Assembly: GCA_017475555.1 (NCBI GenBank)
Contig: JAFVFL010000007.1
Location: 1-64,000 of the forward strand
DNA from: Ruminococcus sp.
GTDB taxonomy: Bacteria > Bacillota > Clostridia > Oscillospirales > Ruminococcaceae
Length of the DNA stretch: 64,000 nucleotides
Direction of reading: 5' to 3'
Position numbers and translations under genes: made by a program. Positions 27,806 through 36,095 of the stretch are shown here, piece by piece; within the stretch, counting starts at the first letter, position 1; each line of letters starts with the position of its first letter. The notes beneath the pieces are model-generated. The model was not told the DNA's origin, did no database searches, and saw nothing but the letters and a program-made list of their open reading frames with translations.

Positions 27806-27837
27806 AAAAAAAACGGACTGACCGCCTGTCAGTCCGT
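27806..27837 (-). terminator. Terminator of the amidohydrolase-CDF operon
   Basis: ACGGACTGAC/GTCAGTCCGT stem (27813-27837) followed on the minus strand by a run of seven or more T. It ends the operon seven bases after the CDF stop. Confidence 0.92.
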
Positions 27838-27844
27838 ATTATGC

Positions 27845-29041
27845 TCATGTAAGGCTCTGATCCGGCTCACTGAAATCTGTATCCAGTGCTATATCCAGCC
27901 TGTAGCCGGGATAAGCCGCCTTTATTCTGTCGTACACCTGCTGATATACTGCTCTCCTGTCCTTTGCATCAAAGCTGATTATCACATCGAACCGCACTGA
28001 ATTTTCCGTCCTGTCAAGGTAAAAGCCGTGTAACTGTAGAACGTGCTCCACTGACATTGCTATATCCGTGATACGCTCCCTCATCTCCTTAGCTTCCTCG
28101 TCCTTTGTGTTGACCGAGTACACCCCTACAGCTGTGAGTATCACGCCGTACCTGCGGTATACGTCAAGAGTCACCTCACGCACCAGCTTGTCGATATCGT
28201 CGGCGTTCATCGTATCCGGTATCTCGATATGGACAGAGCCGTTGTACGTATCCGGGCCATAGTCGTGAAGTATCAGGTCATATGCACCGCTTATCTCCGG
28301 ATATGAGGTTATCGTCTTCTTTATGCCCCTTGCAAGCTCTGCATCGGCTCTTTCTCCGAGCACCTTCGACAGCGTTTCCCTGAGCATTTCGATACCCGAT
28401 TTTATGATAAATACGGCTATGACAGCACCGAGCCATGCTTCAAGCGATACTCCGGACAGTATATACACCGCCGCTGCCGCAAGAGTTGAGGCTGAGATGA
28501 TGGAATCCATCACAGCGTCCTCTCCGGAATTGACAAGCGAATCGGAATTCACCTGTTTTCCGACATTTTTTACGTATCGTCCGAGGACGATCTTGACAAC
28601 TACAGCGACTGCAACGATTACCAGTGCAGCTGCTGAGTAATCCGGCTCGACCGGACTGACTATCTTCTTCACAGACTCAGTAAACGCCGTGATACCGGCA
28701 TAAAGCACGATAAGGGAAATCACCATCGCACTCAGGTATTCTATCCGCCCGTGGCCGAACGGGTGCTTCCTGTCAGGAGCCTTTCCCGCAAGCCTTGCAC
28801 CGACTATCGTTATAACGGAGCTTGCTGCGTCAGAAAGGTTGTTCACAGCATCCATGATTATAGCTACCGAGCTCGACGCAAGTCCGACGACCGCCTTGAA
28901 TACAGCAAGCAGTACATTGGCAGCTATGCCGATGATACTCGTCCTGATTATCCTGCGGTTGCGGTCTGCTGAGCTGAGCTTTTTCTCCTCATCAGGCTGC
29001 ACCTCAGCTGCATTGACGGTATCCTTTTTTATCTCACTCAT
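27845..29041 (-). CDS. Cation diffusion facilitator (CDF) metal exporter
   Basis: 398 residues. Six TM helices (~35-225) with the CDF metal-site pattern: DAVNNLSD in TM2 and DSIISAS.. in TM5 (D-x3-D type), plus the HPFGHGRIEYLSA signature. The C-terminal cytoplasmic domain (~230-385) is the ferredoxin-like CDF dimerisation domain (HDYGPDTYNGSVHIEIP). It exports divalent metal (Zn, Fe, Mn or similar) against protons. The asparagine at NNLSD occurs in Mn-type members, but I would not fix the metal. Last gene of a tightly packed operon with a TerB-like protein and an ion channel. Confidence 0.93.
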   Translation of the reverse strand: MSEIKKDTVNAAEVQPDEEKKLSSADRNRRIIRTSIIGIAANVLLAVFKAVVGLASSSVAIIMDAVNNLSDAASSVITIVGARLAGKAPDRKHPFGHGRIEYLSAMVISLIVLYAGITAFTESVKKIVSPVEPDYSAAALVIVAVAVVVKIVLGRYVKNVGKQVNSDSLVNSGEDAVMDSIISASTLAAAAVYILSGVSLEAWLGAVIAVFIIKSGIEMLRETLSKVLGERADAELARGIKKTITSYPEISGAYDLILHDYGPDTYNGSVHIEIPDTMNADDIDKLVREVTLDVYRRYGVILTAVGVYSVNTKDEEAKEMRERITDIAMSVEHVLQLHGFYLDRTENSVRFDVIISFDAKDRRAVYQQVYDRIKAAYPGYRLDIALDTDFSEPDQSLT

Positions 29042-29044
29042 ATC

Positions 29045-30619
29045 CTATCCTCCGAGCATTTCCCTCAGCTCATCAGCATAATCCCCGACTATCTCCGGGA
29101 TATCGCCGTCAAAGCTGATAACTGTATCACCGAACGTATCAAACAGCTTCTCGTTTATCGAATCCGCAAGCAGCGACGGCATTGCTCCTCCGCACCGTGC
29201 AGCCGCTCTCCAGTCTCCGCCGCAAAGCAGTGCTCCGAGAAAATCAAGCTCTGCCCGGTCAAGCAAGGCTTCTGCCTCCGCATTATTTTCCTGAACCGCC
29301 GTATCCGTCATTTCCTCTGCCTCAGCCGGTACGTCCGTATCCTGCACTGTACTTTCTGCAGCCTCCGGCAATTCCGGCGTATCCTCATATTCCCCGCTCT
29401 CCGGCACAAGCAGCCGCTCACGGGTGATATCCGCCGCCCGGCGTATATCGCCAAGTCTTGAGAGGTCTATTTCCACCCTCATAGCCTCAAGGCGGCGTTT
29501 TTCCTCAGTATACTGCTCAAATGCCGTCTTCACCGCCGACATATCACGCTTTGCCGCTCCGTCCTCGCTAAGCCTGTAGCGGAATCCGCAAAGCTCCCGC
29601 ATAACGCAGTCAGCCGCCCTCACAAGCTCGCCGAGCTTCTTTGAATGGACTCTGCTCCCGTTTATCCTGCGGCAGCTCCAGCTGCCGTTCTCGCACGAGT
29701 ATGAATGTATCTCATTTATAGTATATTCACTGTTTCTGAGAACGTCCTTGTCGTAGAAAATCGCCGACTGGAAGATCCTGCTTTTTATTGTCACCGGACT
29801 TCCGAAATACTTCTCCCAGAGCGGTTTTTTATTCTTCTGTCCTGCATAGTCAGCAAGGCTGCGGTATGCCCTGCAAAGGACGCTGCTGAAGATCTCCCCG
29901 TTCTGACTAATAAAGCCGGAGCTTTCCGGTCTGTATGACGAAAGGCAGCATATCGCCCTGTACAGCTCCTCATCGCTGCTCTCCTCATAGTGTATGAGGG
30001 TAAGAACAGAATTGTCAAAGACTATATCCGGAATATCTGAAACAAGCTCCGTCGGCAGCCTGTAATACGCCGCAAGATCGGTCAGCCAGCCTGACGCCCT
30101 GCGGCGGAATAATGCGTCAGCCTCCGGATATGCAGAATAAATGGCATAAAGCTGTCTGAACGCCTCCTCCGGGTCACGCACGCCAATGCAGTTTATCATC
30201 TCATAGGCGTAAAGGTACAGAAACGGCAGAGGAGCCTTTCCGAACACACCCTTCCGCACGCCTGTTCTCCATGTGAAATACCCTCTCAGCTGCTCCGACG
30301 TAAGGTCACGGTAATTCGGATAGAGCCGGACAAAGTCCTGATCGAAGGGGAAATCGTCCTCATAGTCCGCCATGAACTGTCCCTGAGTGCAGAACAGCCA
30401 CTCCGACGTTTTCCACACCGCCTCGCTGCTGAACGCCAGTTCCTTCATAATGGTTATCCTTTTCGGGACTGCCGGCGGGCTGAGCAAAGACGCCGGGCGG
30501 AGAATAGGCTCGTCCGTGTACACCTTGTCCCGGAACGCCCTGCTCGACCGGAGCTTTTCGTCGTTCTGTATCATGTTTATCAGCTCTTCAAGATCTCTTT
30601 TCTTTTCATTCTCCGACAT
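29045..30619 (-). CDS. TerB-N/TerB-C domain protein
   Basis: 524 residues, soluble. The N-terminal ~250 residues match TerB-N: LYPNYRDLTSEQLRGYFTWR and LPFLYLYAYEMINCIG are characteristic. A middle helical region and the Glu/Thr-rich linker (~425-470) lead to a C-terminal helical domain (TerB-C-like, LDRAELDFLGALLCGGDW). TerB-family proteins belong to tellurite/stress systems that couple metal or membrane signals to other responses. It lies between an ion channel (2 bp away) and a CDF exporter (3 bp away), consistent with ion-linked stress. Its biochemical action is unknown. Confidence 0.85.
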   Translation of the reverse strand: MSENEKKRDLEELINMIQNDEKLRSSRAFRDKVYTDEPILRPASLLSPPAVPKRITIMKELAFSSEAVWKTSEWLFCTQGQFMADYEDDFPFDQDFVRLYPNYRDLTSEQLRGYFTWRTGVRKGVFGKAPLPFLYLYAYEMINCIGVRDPEEAFRQLYAIYSAYPEADALFRRRASGWLTDLAAYYRLPTELVSDIPDIVFDNSVLTLIHYEESSDEELYRAICCLSSYRPESSGFISQNGEIFSSVLCRAYRSLADYAGQKNKKPLWEKYFGSPVTIKSRIFQSAIFYDKDVLRNSEYTINEIHSYSCENGSWSCRRINGSRVHSKKLGELVRAADCVMRELCGFRYRLSEDGAAKRDMSAVKTAFEQYTEEKRRLEAMRVEIDLSRLGDIRRAADITRERLLVPESGEYEDTPELPEAAESTVQDTDVPAEAEEMTDTAVQENNAEAEALLDRAELDFLGALLCGGDWRAAARCGGAMPSLLADSINEKLFDTFGDTVISFDGDIPEIVGDYADELREMLGG

Positions 30620-30621
30620 AG

Positions 30622-31614
30622 TCAGCTCCTTATATCCTCAGCTGCCTTGATGACCTTATCAGAGCTTATCACCAGTATATCGCCCTCCTCGATCAAAAGA
30701 TCCGGCAATGCGACAACGGTGAGCCTTCCTCTGAGAACAACGATTATCGTCATCTGAAATTCCGCCTGCACCTCTCCCACGCTTTTTCCGCAGAAGCCGC
30801 TCTCACTGTCCGCAAGAAGCTCCCCTATCTGCTCGATATCGTGCAGCTTATCGCCGGAATGTGCGGTCTTTGTGTACTGCTCAACGAATCCCGCACTGAT
30901 GATACCTGTCGGTATAGCGACTGCTCCCACTCCGAGGAACGCTATCACTATCGCCATAGCCTTACCCACAGCTGTCACCGGGTAGATATCGCCGTAGCCG
31001 ACAGTCAGCAGAGTTGACATACTCCACCATATCCCGGAGAATGCGTTGCGGAACACCCCCGGCTGTGCGGCATTTTCTGCGTTGTACATACCCAGCGACG
31101 AGGCAAGCATGAGTATGATGATTATGAACACAGATGAGATTATCTGGTTGCGTTTCTCCATGAGTACCGAGGTTATGACGTTGAACGAATCATACTGCGT
31201 ATTTATGCGGAAAAGGTGGAATATCCTCACCACACGGAGCATTCTGAACACGATAAAGCCCGAAAGGAAGAAAAAAGGAAGTATCGTGAGCAGGTCAACT
31301 ATCCCGTCAAATGACAGCAAGAACCTCAGCCTCGACCTTCCCTCGCCCAGCTCCGGATAGAGATGATCGGCTGTCCAGATACGCAGGGCATACTCAATGC
31401 AGAATACCCCGACTGTAATGTTCTCACAAAGCTCAAAAAAATTATAAGCCGGAGCAAGCTCATCAAAGGTCTCCAGAAACATAGATAGTATGTTTATGAA
31501 TACAGCGGCGGCTATCCCCCAGTCGCACAGGCGGCTCGGAAGATCGTCCTTGTTGCCTATCTGTATCATCTCGAATACTCTCTTTTTTATGTGTGAAAGC
31601 CGTGTTTTATCCAT
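30622..31614 (-). CDS. Voltage-gated-type K+ channel with TrkA-C domain
   Basis: 330 residues. Six TM helices (~30-230) including an Arg-rich S4-like segment (FRMLRVVRIFHLFRI), the pore helix and selectivity filter TLLTVGYGD (~201), and a C-terminal RCK/TrkA-C domain (~255-330) that usually binds nucleotide or ions. Moves K+ across the membrane. Its first codons overlap the amidohydrolase stop by 8 bp and its stop lies 2 bp from the next ATG. Confidence 0.93.
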   Translation of the reverse strand: MDKTRLSHIKKRVFEMIQIGNKDDLPSRLCDWGIAAAVFINILSMFLETFDELAPAYNFFELCENITVGVFCIEYALRIWTADHLYPELGEGRSRLRFLLSFDGIVDLLTILPFFFLSGFIVFRMLRVVRIFHLFRINTQYDSFNVITSVLMEKRNQIISSVFIIIILMLASSLGMYNAENAAQPGVFRNAFSGIWWSMSTLLTVGYGDIYPVTAVGKAMAIVIAFLGVGAVAIPTGIISAGFVEQYTKTAHSGDKLHDIEQIGELLADSESGFCGKSVGEVQAEFQMTIIVVLRGRLTVVALPDLLIEEGDILVISSDKVIKAAEDIRS

Positions 31615-32422
31615 TCAAGCCGTAGAACCGGCGGAAGCTGCCGGCAAGCAGCTCTCTGTTCTCCTCCTCGCTGAAGCCCATTGCAAGCGTCCTCTCAAGC
31701 TCCTCTGCATGGTTCCACATCGGGAAATCCGAACCGTACCAGCAGTTCTCAACGCCGTATCTGCGGACAAGCTCTGCGGCACGCTCCGGCGACATGAAAG
31801 CAAGGGAGCTGCTGAAATCAAACCCGATATTATCAAGCCCGGCAAGGCACTCCTCAGCCTCGTCCCACCGCTGGTATCCGCCGAGGTGGGCAGCGTGTAT
31901 CTTCAGCTTCGGGAAATTCCTGTGGATATTTGCGATACGCTGCGGAGCGGAATAATCGTACCTCGGATCGCCGCAGTGTATCATAAGCGGGAGCCTGCCC
32001 TCGATCAGCTCATATATCCTGAATGCCTCCGGGGAGTCCGCATCAAATTTCTGAAAATCCGGGTGGAGCTTCACTCCATGCAGACCGAGAGAGATTATCT
32101 GCCCGATATCGCCCTCCAGGTCTTCAGAGCCGGCATGGGTCGTGCCAAGCCCGAACAGGCGTGTGTCAAGCTCACATTCCTTTGCGATGAAGCTGTTTAT
32201 CGAGCGTATCTGGTGCGGAGTGGTCGCAGTTGAGCACACAAGGAACTGCTTTACCCCTATAGTGCTGCCTCCCTCGACGAGTTTTTTGCTCATGCCGCAG
32301 CTGTCCATTCTCAGATCGTAGAATTTTCCGATGTTTATAGTCGCATTCTCGGCAATTTTCTCCGGGAATATGTGTGCGTGTCCGTCGATTATCTCGTATT
32401 TACTGTAGATCTCCTTATCCAT
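31607..32422 (-). CDS. Amidohydrolase-family (TIM-barrel) hydrolase
   Basis: 271 residues. The metal motif DGHAHIFP at the N-terminus, GVKLHPDFQKF, MIHCGDPRYD, HAAHLGGYQRWDE and YGSDFPMWNH mark an Amidohydro_2 type barrel with a metal centre. The substrate cannot be named. It opens a four-gene operon (with channel, TerB-like and CDF) and has an AGGAGG site and a near-perfect promoter. Confidence 0.9.
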   Translation of the reverse strand: MDKEIYSKYEIIDGHAHIFPEKIAENATINIGKFYDLRMDSCGMSKKLVEGGSTIGVKQFLVCSTATTPHQIRSINSFIAKECELDTRLFGLGTTHAGSEDLEGDIGQIISLGLHGVKLHPDFQKFDADSPEAFRIYELIEGRLPLMIHCGDPRYDYSAPQRIANIHRNFPKLKIHAAHLGGYQRWDEAEECLAGLDNIGFDFSSSLAFMSPERAAELVRRYGVENCWYGSDFPMWNHAEELERTLAMGFSEEENRELLAGSFRRFYGLNG

Positions 32423-32446
32423 TTTTTGTACCTCCTGATATGATAC

Positions 32447-32475
32447 ATTATACTACTTTGTGAAAGGAAAGTCAA
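32447..32475 (-). promoter_or_regulatory. Promoter of the amidohydrolase-channel-TerB-CDF operon
   Basis: TTGACT (32470-32475), 17 bp, TATAAT (32447-32452) on the minus strand. Confidence 0.87.
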
Positions 32476-32503
32476 TAAAAATCCCGTGAAACCCGCAGCA
32501 CAC

Positions 32504-32535
32504 AAAAAATGAGCCCCGTGAGCGAGAACGGGGCT
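32504..32535 (-). terminator. Distal terminator after tRNAs
   Basis: AGCCCCGT/ACGGGGCT (32512-32535) with an 8-nt loop, followed on the minus strand by CATTTTTT. Confidence 0.82.
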
Positions 32536-32552
32536 GTCTGTTATATGGGTGC

Positions 32553-32586
32553 AAAAAATTTGCGTCCCGGAAAGCTGAGACGCAAA
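32553..32586 (-). terminator. Proximal terminator after tRNAs
   Basis: TTTGCGTC/GACGCAAA stem (32559-32586), T run on the minus strand. Two tandem terminators separate the tRNAs from the amidohydrolase promoter. Confidence 0.85.
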
Positions 32587-32608
32587 ACCGCCTGAGGCGG
32601 CGAGCCTA

Positions 32609-32683
32609 TGGAGCAGATAACGGGGGTCGAACCCGCCTCACCAGTTTGGGAAACTGGTATAATAGCCGCTATACTATATCTGC
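32609..32683 (-). tRNA. tRNA-Gly (anticodon CCC)
   Basis: The acceptor arm GCAGATA/TATCTGC closes. The anticodon arm CCAGT-TTCCCAA-ACTGG gives CCC, and the T arm contains GGTTCGACC. CCA is encoded (32609-32611). The D arm AGTATAGCGGCTATT is normal for glycine. Confidence 0.95.
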
Positions 32684-32689
32684 ATTCAG

Positions 32690-32771
32690 TGCGGATAACA
32701 GGAGTCGAACCTGCACACCTCTCGGCGCCAGAACCTAAATCTGGTGCGTCTGCCAGTTCCGCCATATCCGC
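32690..32771 (-). tRNA. tRNA-Leu (anticodon UAG)
   Basis: Acceptor GCGGATA/TATCCGC; anticodon arm CCAGA-TTTAGGT-TCTGG gives UAG. A long variable arm (CGCCGAGAGGTGT) marks a class II tRNA. CCA is not encoded. It lies 6 bp upstream of tRNA-Gly. Confidence 0.95.
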
Positions 32772-32930
32772 ATATTAACTTTCGCTGTCGATCCTGACTG
32801 CCGACCTGAGACAGTATCATAAATCCAACAGCGTAACACCAGCGATATCCTGCGTGTCTGTCAATTCACCGCACCCGCAAAGCCAAAGCAGCACGCTGCC
32901 GGGAAAAACCGGCAGCCGCTGCATTTTATC

Positions 32931-33377
32931 TCAGCTCTCAGATTCCTCCGTGCTGTCGTCACCGCCGGACTGTTCTGTATCCTCCCCGTCCGCAGGGGCA
33001 TTATCAGCAGTCTCAGGAGCCTCAGCCGTATCATCCTTCTTTGCAGAGCTTTCCGCAGCTTTCTGCGGTTTCTTCGCAGCATCCGCCTTCTTCTGGGCGT
33101 TCTGCTCCTCCTGCTTCTCAGCTATATCTCCCGCTGACTCGATATAGATCTCCTCATCTGCAAGGCTGCCGACGAAATTCAGCTGCTTCACAGGTATGCG
33201 CTTGAGCGGTGAATATATAAACTTTCCGCACTTGTACTCACGCTCAACAAGTCCGCTTTTCTCACAGAGAACCTTGCTGCCGTCCTTTGTTCTGCGTCCG
33301 AACTGGCAATAATCGCACTTCGGAGCAATATTTTTATCAAAATATTTTCCGCCCTTGAATATAGACAATAGATCCAT
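32931..33377 (-). CDS. Small Cys-rich protein with acidic tail
   Basis: 148 residues. Residues 1-60 contain a possible zinc site: CDYCQFG, CEKSG and YKCGKF. From ~75 on, a low-complexity Ala/Lys then Glu/Asp/Ser-rich tail, likely disordered. No signal peptide. The start has GGGGA. I do not recognise a named family. It has its own promoter and lies upstream of the two tRNAs; an 8-bp GC hairpin (32895-32916) without T run follows its stop. Confidence 0.75.
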   Translation of the reverse strand: MDLLSIFKGGKYFDKNIAPKCDYCQFGRRTKDGSKVLCEKSGLVEREYKCGKFIYSPLKRIPVKQLNFVGSLADEEIYIESAGDIAEKQEEQNAQKKADAAKKPQKAAESSAKKDDTAEAPETADNAPADGEDTEQSGGDDSTEESES

Positions 33378-33429
33378 AGTTCAGTTCCCCCGCATTTTCT
33401 CGATAGAATTGTCATAAGCGTCCTAATAT

Positions 33430-33458
33430 ATTATATCACAGCTTTTCAGATTTGTCCA
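33430..33458 (-). promoter_or_regulatory. Promoter of Cys-rich protein gene
   Basis: TGGACA (33453-33458), 17 bp, TATAAT (33430-33435) on the minus strand. Confidence 0.8.
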
Positions 33459-33491
33459 GTGTAAATTATTAGTAGAAACTAACAAAAATGA

Positions 33492-33520
33492 TTGACAATC
33501 GCAAGCATTTATGGTATAAT
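33492..33520 (+). promoter_or_regulatory. Consensus promoter of hydrogenase maturation operon
   Basis: Perfect TTGACA (33492-33497), 17 bp, perfect TATAAT (33515-33520). Transcription would start near 33527, about 250 nt before the first gene. Confidence 0.9.
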
Positions 33521-33526
33521 GGTTTC

Positions 33527-33734
33527 AGAAGCGGACGGACGGGCTTTTGCTCTGCTGCCGGCTTCAGATTTCACGATCTCAAGATCATCACGCAGGTTTT
33601 CGGGCGGCTCAGAGATATCAGAACAGATCTTCAGATATCCCTGTCATCGGAAAACAGCTTATATGCCGGCAGTATGTCATGCAGCACTGCCGGGAATATT
33701 GCTGTATCCGTCTGACCTCAGACGGATTTTTTTT
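33527..33734 (+). ncRNA. Structured leader/attenuator of the TM1266-hydG operon
   Basis: About 208 nt. CTGCCGGC (33555-33562) can pair with GCCGGCAG (33665-33672) and would enclose two hairpins (GATC/GATC at 33575-33586 and GATATC/GATATC at 33614-33639), giving a junction like a riboswitch aptamer. The same segment can instead pair with ACTGCCGG (33686-33693). GGACGGA (33533-33539) can pair with the 5' arm of the terminator. The leader ends in a terminator, and there is no promoter between that and the gene. Ligand and family unknown to me. Confidence 0.6.
33706..33734 (+). terminator. Attenuator terminator in the hydG-operon leader
   Basis: ATCCGTCTG/CAGACGGAT with loop ACCT, then T8. It stands about 40 nt before the first start codon, so gene expression needs readthrough. 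Confidence 0.88.
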
Positions 33735-33774
33735 AGCAGCCCGGTACATCGGCGGAGCTCCCGGAGGTGAGGAT

Positions 33775-34023
33775 TTGGAGGAAAAACGTATCGCAGTCGC
33801 CGCAGTCGTTATAGATGAGCAGGAGGCTGTACCGGAGGTGAATCAGGTACTGCATGAGTGCAGCGATATCATAATCGGAAGAATGGGGCTGCCGTACAGA
33901 GAACGGGGCATATCGCTGATATCAGTGGCTCTTGACGCTTCACCCGACAGGATAAGCAGCCTCACCGGGCGGCTCGGTCAGATAAAGGGCGTATCGGTCA
34001 AGGCAGCAATATCAAAAAAATAG
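33775..34023 (+). CDS. TM1266-type [FeFe]-hydrogenase system regulator
   Basis: 82 residues from a TTG start at 33775 preceded by GGAGGTGA. The sequence (EKRIAVAAVVIDEQE.., HECSDIIIGRMGLPYRERGISLISVALDA) matches the small ACT/NikR-C-like protein family called iron-only hydrogenase system regulator, which is linked to HydG and HydE in Clostridia and Thermotoga. It lacks a DNA-binding domain; the family's ligand is not established. A longer frame upstream runs through the leader terminator and is not used. First gene of the hydG operon. Confidence 0.85.
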   Translation: MEEKRIAVAAVVIDEQEAVPEVNQVLHECSDIIIGRMGLPYRERGISLISVALDASPDRISSLTGRLGQIKGVSVKAAISKK

Positions 34024-34072
34024 TAAAAAATGCTTTTTTGGCAGACGTATTTGCTGCGGCGGAGGAAAATGT

Positions 34073-34579
34073 ATGAAGCTTCTGTTTGAGATCGACAAAA
34101 AGGATTACGACCCGGACGGCGAGGTGTTCAGACGCCCCTCGTCAAGAGGTATCATATTCCGTGACGGCAGGATATCGGTCATCTACAGCAGGAAGCACGG
34201 GTACTGCAAGCTCCCCGGCGGAGGAATTGAAGCCGGAGAGGATAACATTTCCGCTATGATACGGGAAGTAAGGGAGGAGACCGGTCTGAGAGTAAAGCCG
34301 GAAACAGTCCGTGAATTCGGCTATGTACACAGGATACAGAAGGGCCGGCAGGAGCCTGTCTTTATACAGGACAGCTATTACTATTTCTGCGAGGTCGAGG
34401 ACATACAAGAGGATACTGAGCTGTCGCCGGAGGAGATCGAGAATGATTTTGTGCCGGAATTCATGGAGCTTGATGAGGCTATCCGGATAAATGAAGAATA
34501 CGCAGAGCGTGAGTACAACGCCATGATAGAGCGGGAGCTGAGGGTATTGAGAATAATTGCCGGTAAAGGCTCTGAATAA
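34073..34579 (+). CDS. Nudix hydrolase
   Basis: 168 residues. The Nudix box is complete: GGGIEAGEDNISAMIREVREETG (23 residues, ~49-71). A substrate-loop insertion (YVHRIQKGRQEPVF) is present. It would hydrolyse a nucleoside diphosphate derivative; the substrate is not given by the sequence. It sits between the hydrogenase regulator and HydG and ends 16 bp before the hydG start. Confidence 0.9.
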   Translation: MKLLFEIDKKDYDPDGEVFRRPSSRGIIFRDGRISVIYSRKHGYCKLPGGGIEAGEDNISAMIREVREETGLRVKPETVREFGYVHRIQKGRQEPVFIQDSYYYFCEVEDIQEDTELSPEEIENDFVPEFMELDEAIRINEEYAEREYNAMIERELRVLRIIAGKGSE

Positions 34580-34595
34580 AACGGAGGTAATTTTG

Positions 34596-36044
34596 ATGTA
34601 TGACGTTAAAGCAATGAAGGCGGAGGAGTTCATAAGTGATGAGGAGATACTTGAAACTCTGAAATATGCCGATGAAAACAAGAACAACCGGGAGCTTATC
34701 GAGGAGCTGCTCGAAAAGGCAAGACCGAAGAAGACCGGCAGGGGCGTTGAGTGCCGTGGACTTACCCACAGGGAGGCGAGTGTCCTGCTTGCCTGCGAGC
34801 TGCCGGAGATGACGGAGAAGATATACGCTCTCGCCCGTGAGATAAAGGAGGCATTCTACGGCGACAGGATAGTTATGTTCGCTCCGCTGTATCTCTCCAA
34901 CTATTGTATAAATAAGTGCGTTTACTGCCCGTATCACTATCAGAACAAGGAGATACCGAGAAAGAAGCTGACTCAGGACGAGGTGCGTGAGGAGGTCATC
35001 GCTCTTCAGGATATGGGACACAAGCGTCTTGCTATAGAGGCTGGCGAGGATCCGGTGAACAACCCTATAGAGTATATACTCGAATGTATCGACACTATAT
35101 ATAGTATAAAGCATAAAAACGGAGCTATCCGCCGTGTCAATGTCAATATTGCGGCGACAACTGTTGAGAATTATAAAAAGCTCCACGATGCAGGTATCGG
35201 AACATATATACTGTTCCAGGAGACCTATCACAAGGAGAGCTATGAGAAGCTTCACCCGGCAGGGCCAAAGCACAATTATGCGTATCACACCGAGGCTATG
35301 GACAGAGCTATGGAGGGCGGTATCGACGATGTAGGACTTGGTGTGCTTTTCGGTCTGGATATGTACCGCTATGAGTTCGCAGGACTTCTCATGCACGCAG
35401 AGCATCTTGAAGCTGTACACGGCGTAGGCCCGCACACTATCAGCGTTCCCCGTGTCAAGAAGGCTTCTGATATCGACCCGAATGTATTCGACAACAGCAT
35501 TGATGACGATACGTTCGCAAAGATAATCGCCTGCATACGTATCTCTGTTCCGTACACCGGTATGATAATCTCTACCCGTGAGAACGAAACGTGCCGTGAA
35601 AAGGTCATGGGGCTCGGCATATCGCAGATATCCGGCGGTTCAAGGACATCTGTCGGCGGCTATGCGGGCTATACCCCTGAGGAGAGGCCGCATGATACGG
35701 AGCAGTTCGATGTTTCCGACCAGCGCTCGCTCGACGAGGTGGTGAAGTGGCTGATGGATATGGACTATATCCCCTCATTCTGCACAGCCTGCTACCGTGA
35801 GGGCAGAACAGGCGACCGCTTCATGGCACTGTGCAAGGTCGGACAGATACAGAACTGCTGCCACCCGAATGCACTTCTGACTCTCCAGGAGTACCTTCAG
35901 GACTACGCAAGTCCGGAGACACTCGCAGTCGGAGAAGCACTTATCGACCGGGAGATACAGAATGTTCCCGACCCGAAACGCCGTCAGCGTGCTGTTGAGT
36001 ATCTTGACAGGATACGCAATGGCGAGAGGGATTTCCGCTTCTAA
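34596..36044 (+). CDS. hydG: [FeFe]-hydrogenase H-cluster maturase HydG
   Basis: 482 residues from ATG 34596 with GGAGG at 34583-34587. Radical SAM motif CINKCVYCPY (CX3CX2C) near residue 105, SAM-binding GEDP region and the ThiH/BATS-like C-terminal domain with CTACYREGRTGDRFM (~400-415), which holds the second [4Fe-4S] cluster and a CTACxR-type motif. HydG splits tyrosine to give CO and cyanide for the H-cluster diiron site and is the partner of HydE and HydF, which are not in the window. The ORF extends further upstream (34557) into the Nudix gene, but the ribosome site fixes 34596. Confidence 0.96.
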   Translation: MYDVKAMKAEEFISDEEILETLKYADENKNNRELIEELLEKARPKKTGRGVECRGLTHREASVLLACELPEMTEKIYALAREIKEAFYGDRIVMFAPLYLSNYCINKCVYCPYHYQNKEIPRKKLTQDEVREEVIALQDMGHKRLAIEAGEDPVNNPIEYILECIDTIYSIKHKNGAIRRVNVNIAATTVENYKKLHDAGIGTYILFQETYHKESYEKLHPAGPKHNYAYHTEAMDRAMEGGIDDVGLGVLFGLDMYRYEFAGLLMHAEHLEAVHGVGPHTISVPRVKKASDIDPNVFDNSIDDDTFAKIIACIRISVPYTGMIISTRENETCREKVMGLGISQISGGSRTSVGGYAGYTPEERPHDTEQFDVSDQRSLDEVVKWLMDMDYIPSFCTACYREGRTGDRFMALCKVGQIQNCCHPNALLTLQEYLQDYASPETLAVGEALIDREIQNVPDPKRRQRAVEYLDRIRNGERDFRF

Positions 36045-36052
36045 TCACAAAA

Positions 36053-36086
36053 ACAAGCTCCTACAGGTCAGCCTGTAGGAGCTTGT
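36053..36086. terminator. Bidirectional terminator after hydG
   Basis: A 15-bp stem ACAAGCTCCTACAGG/CCTGTAGGAGCTTGT with 4-nt loop. The T run is strong on the minus strand (for the M15 peptidase gene) and weak on plus. Confidence 0.85.
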
Positions 36087-36095
36087 CTATTACTA

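Noticed and set aside
34479..35435. 318-codon minus-strand frame
   Set aside because: It is antisense to hydG, which is unmistakable.
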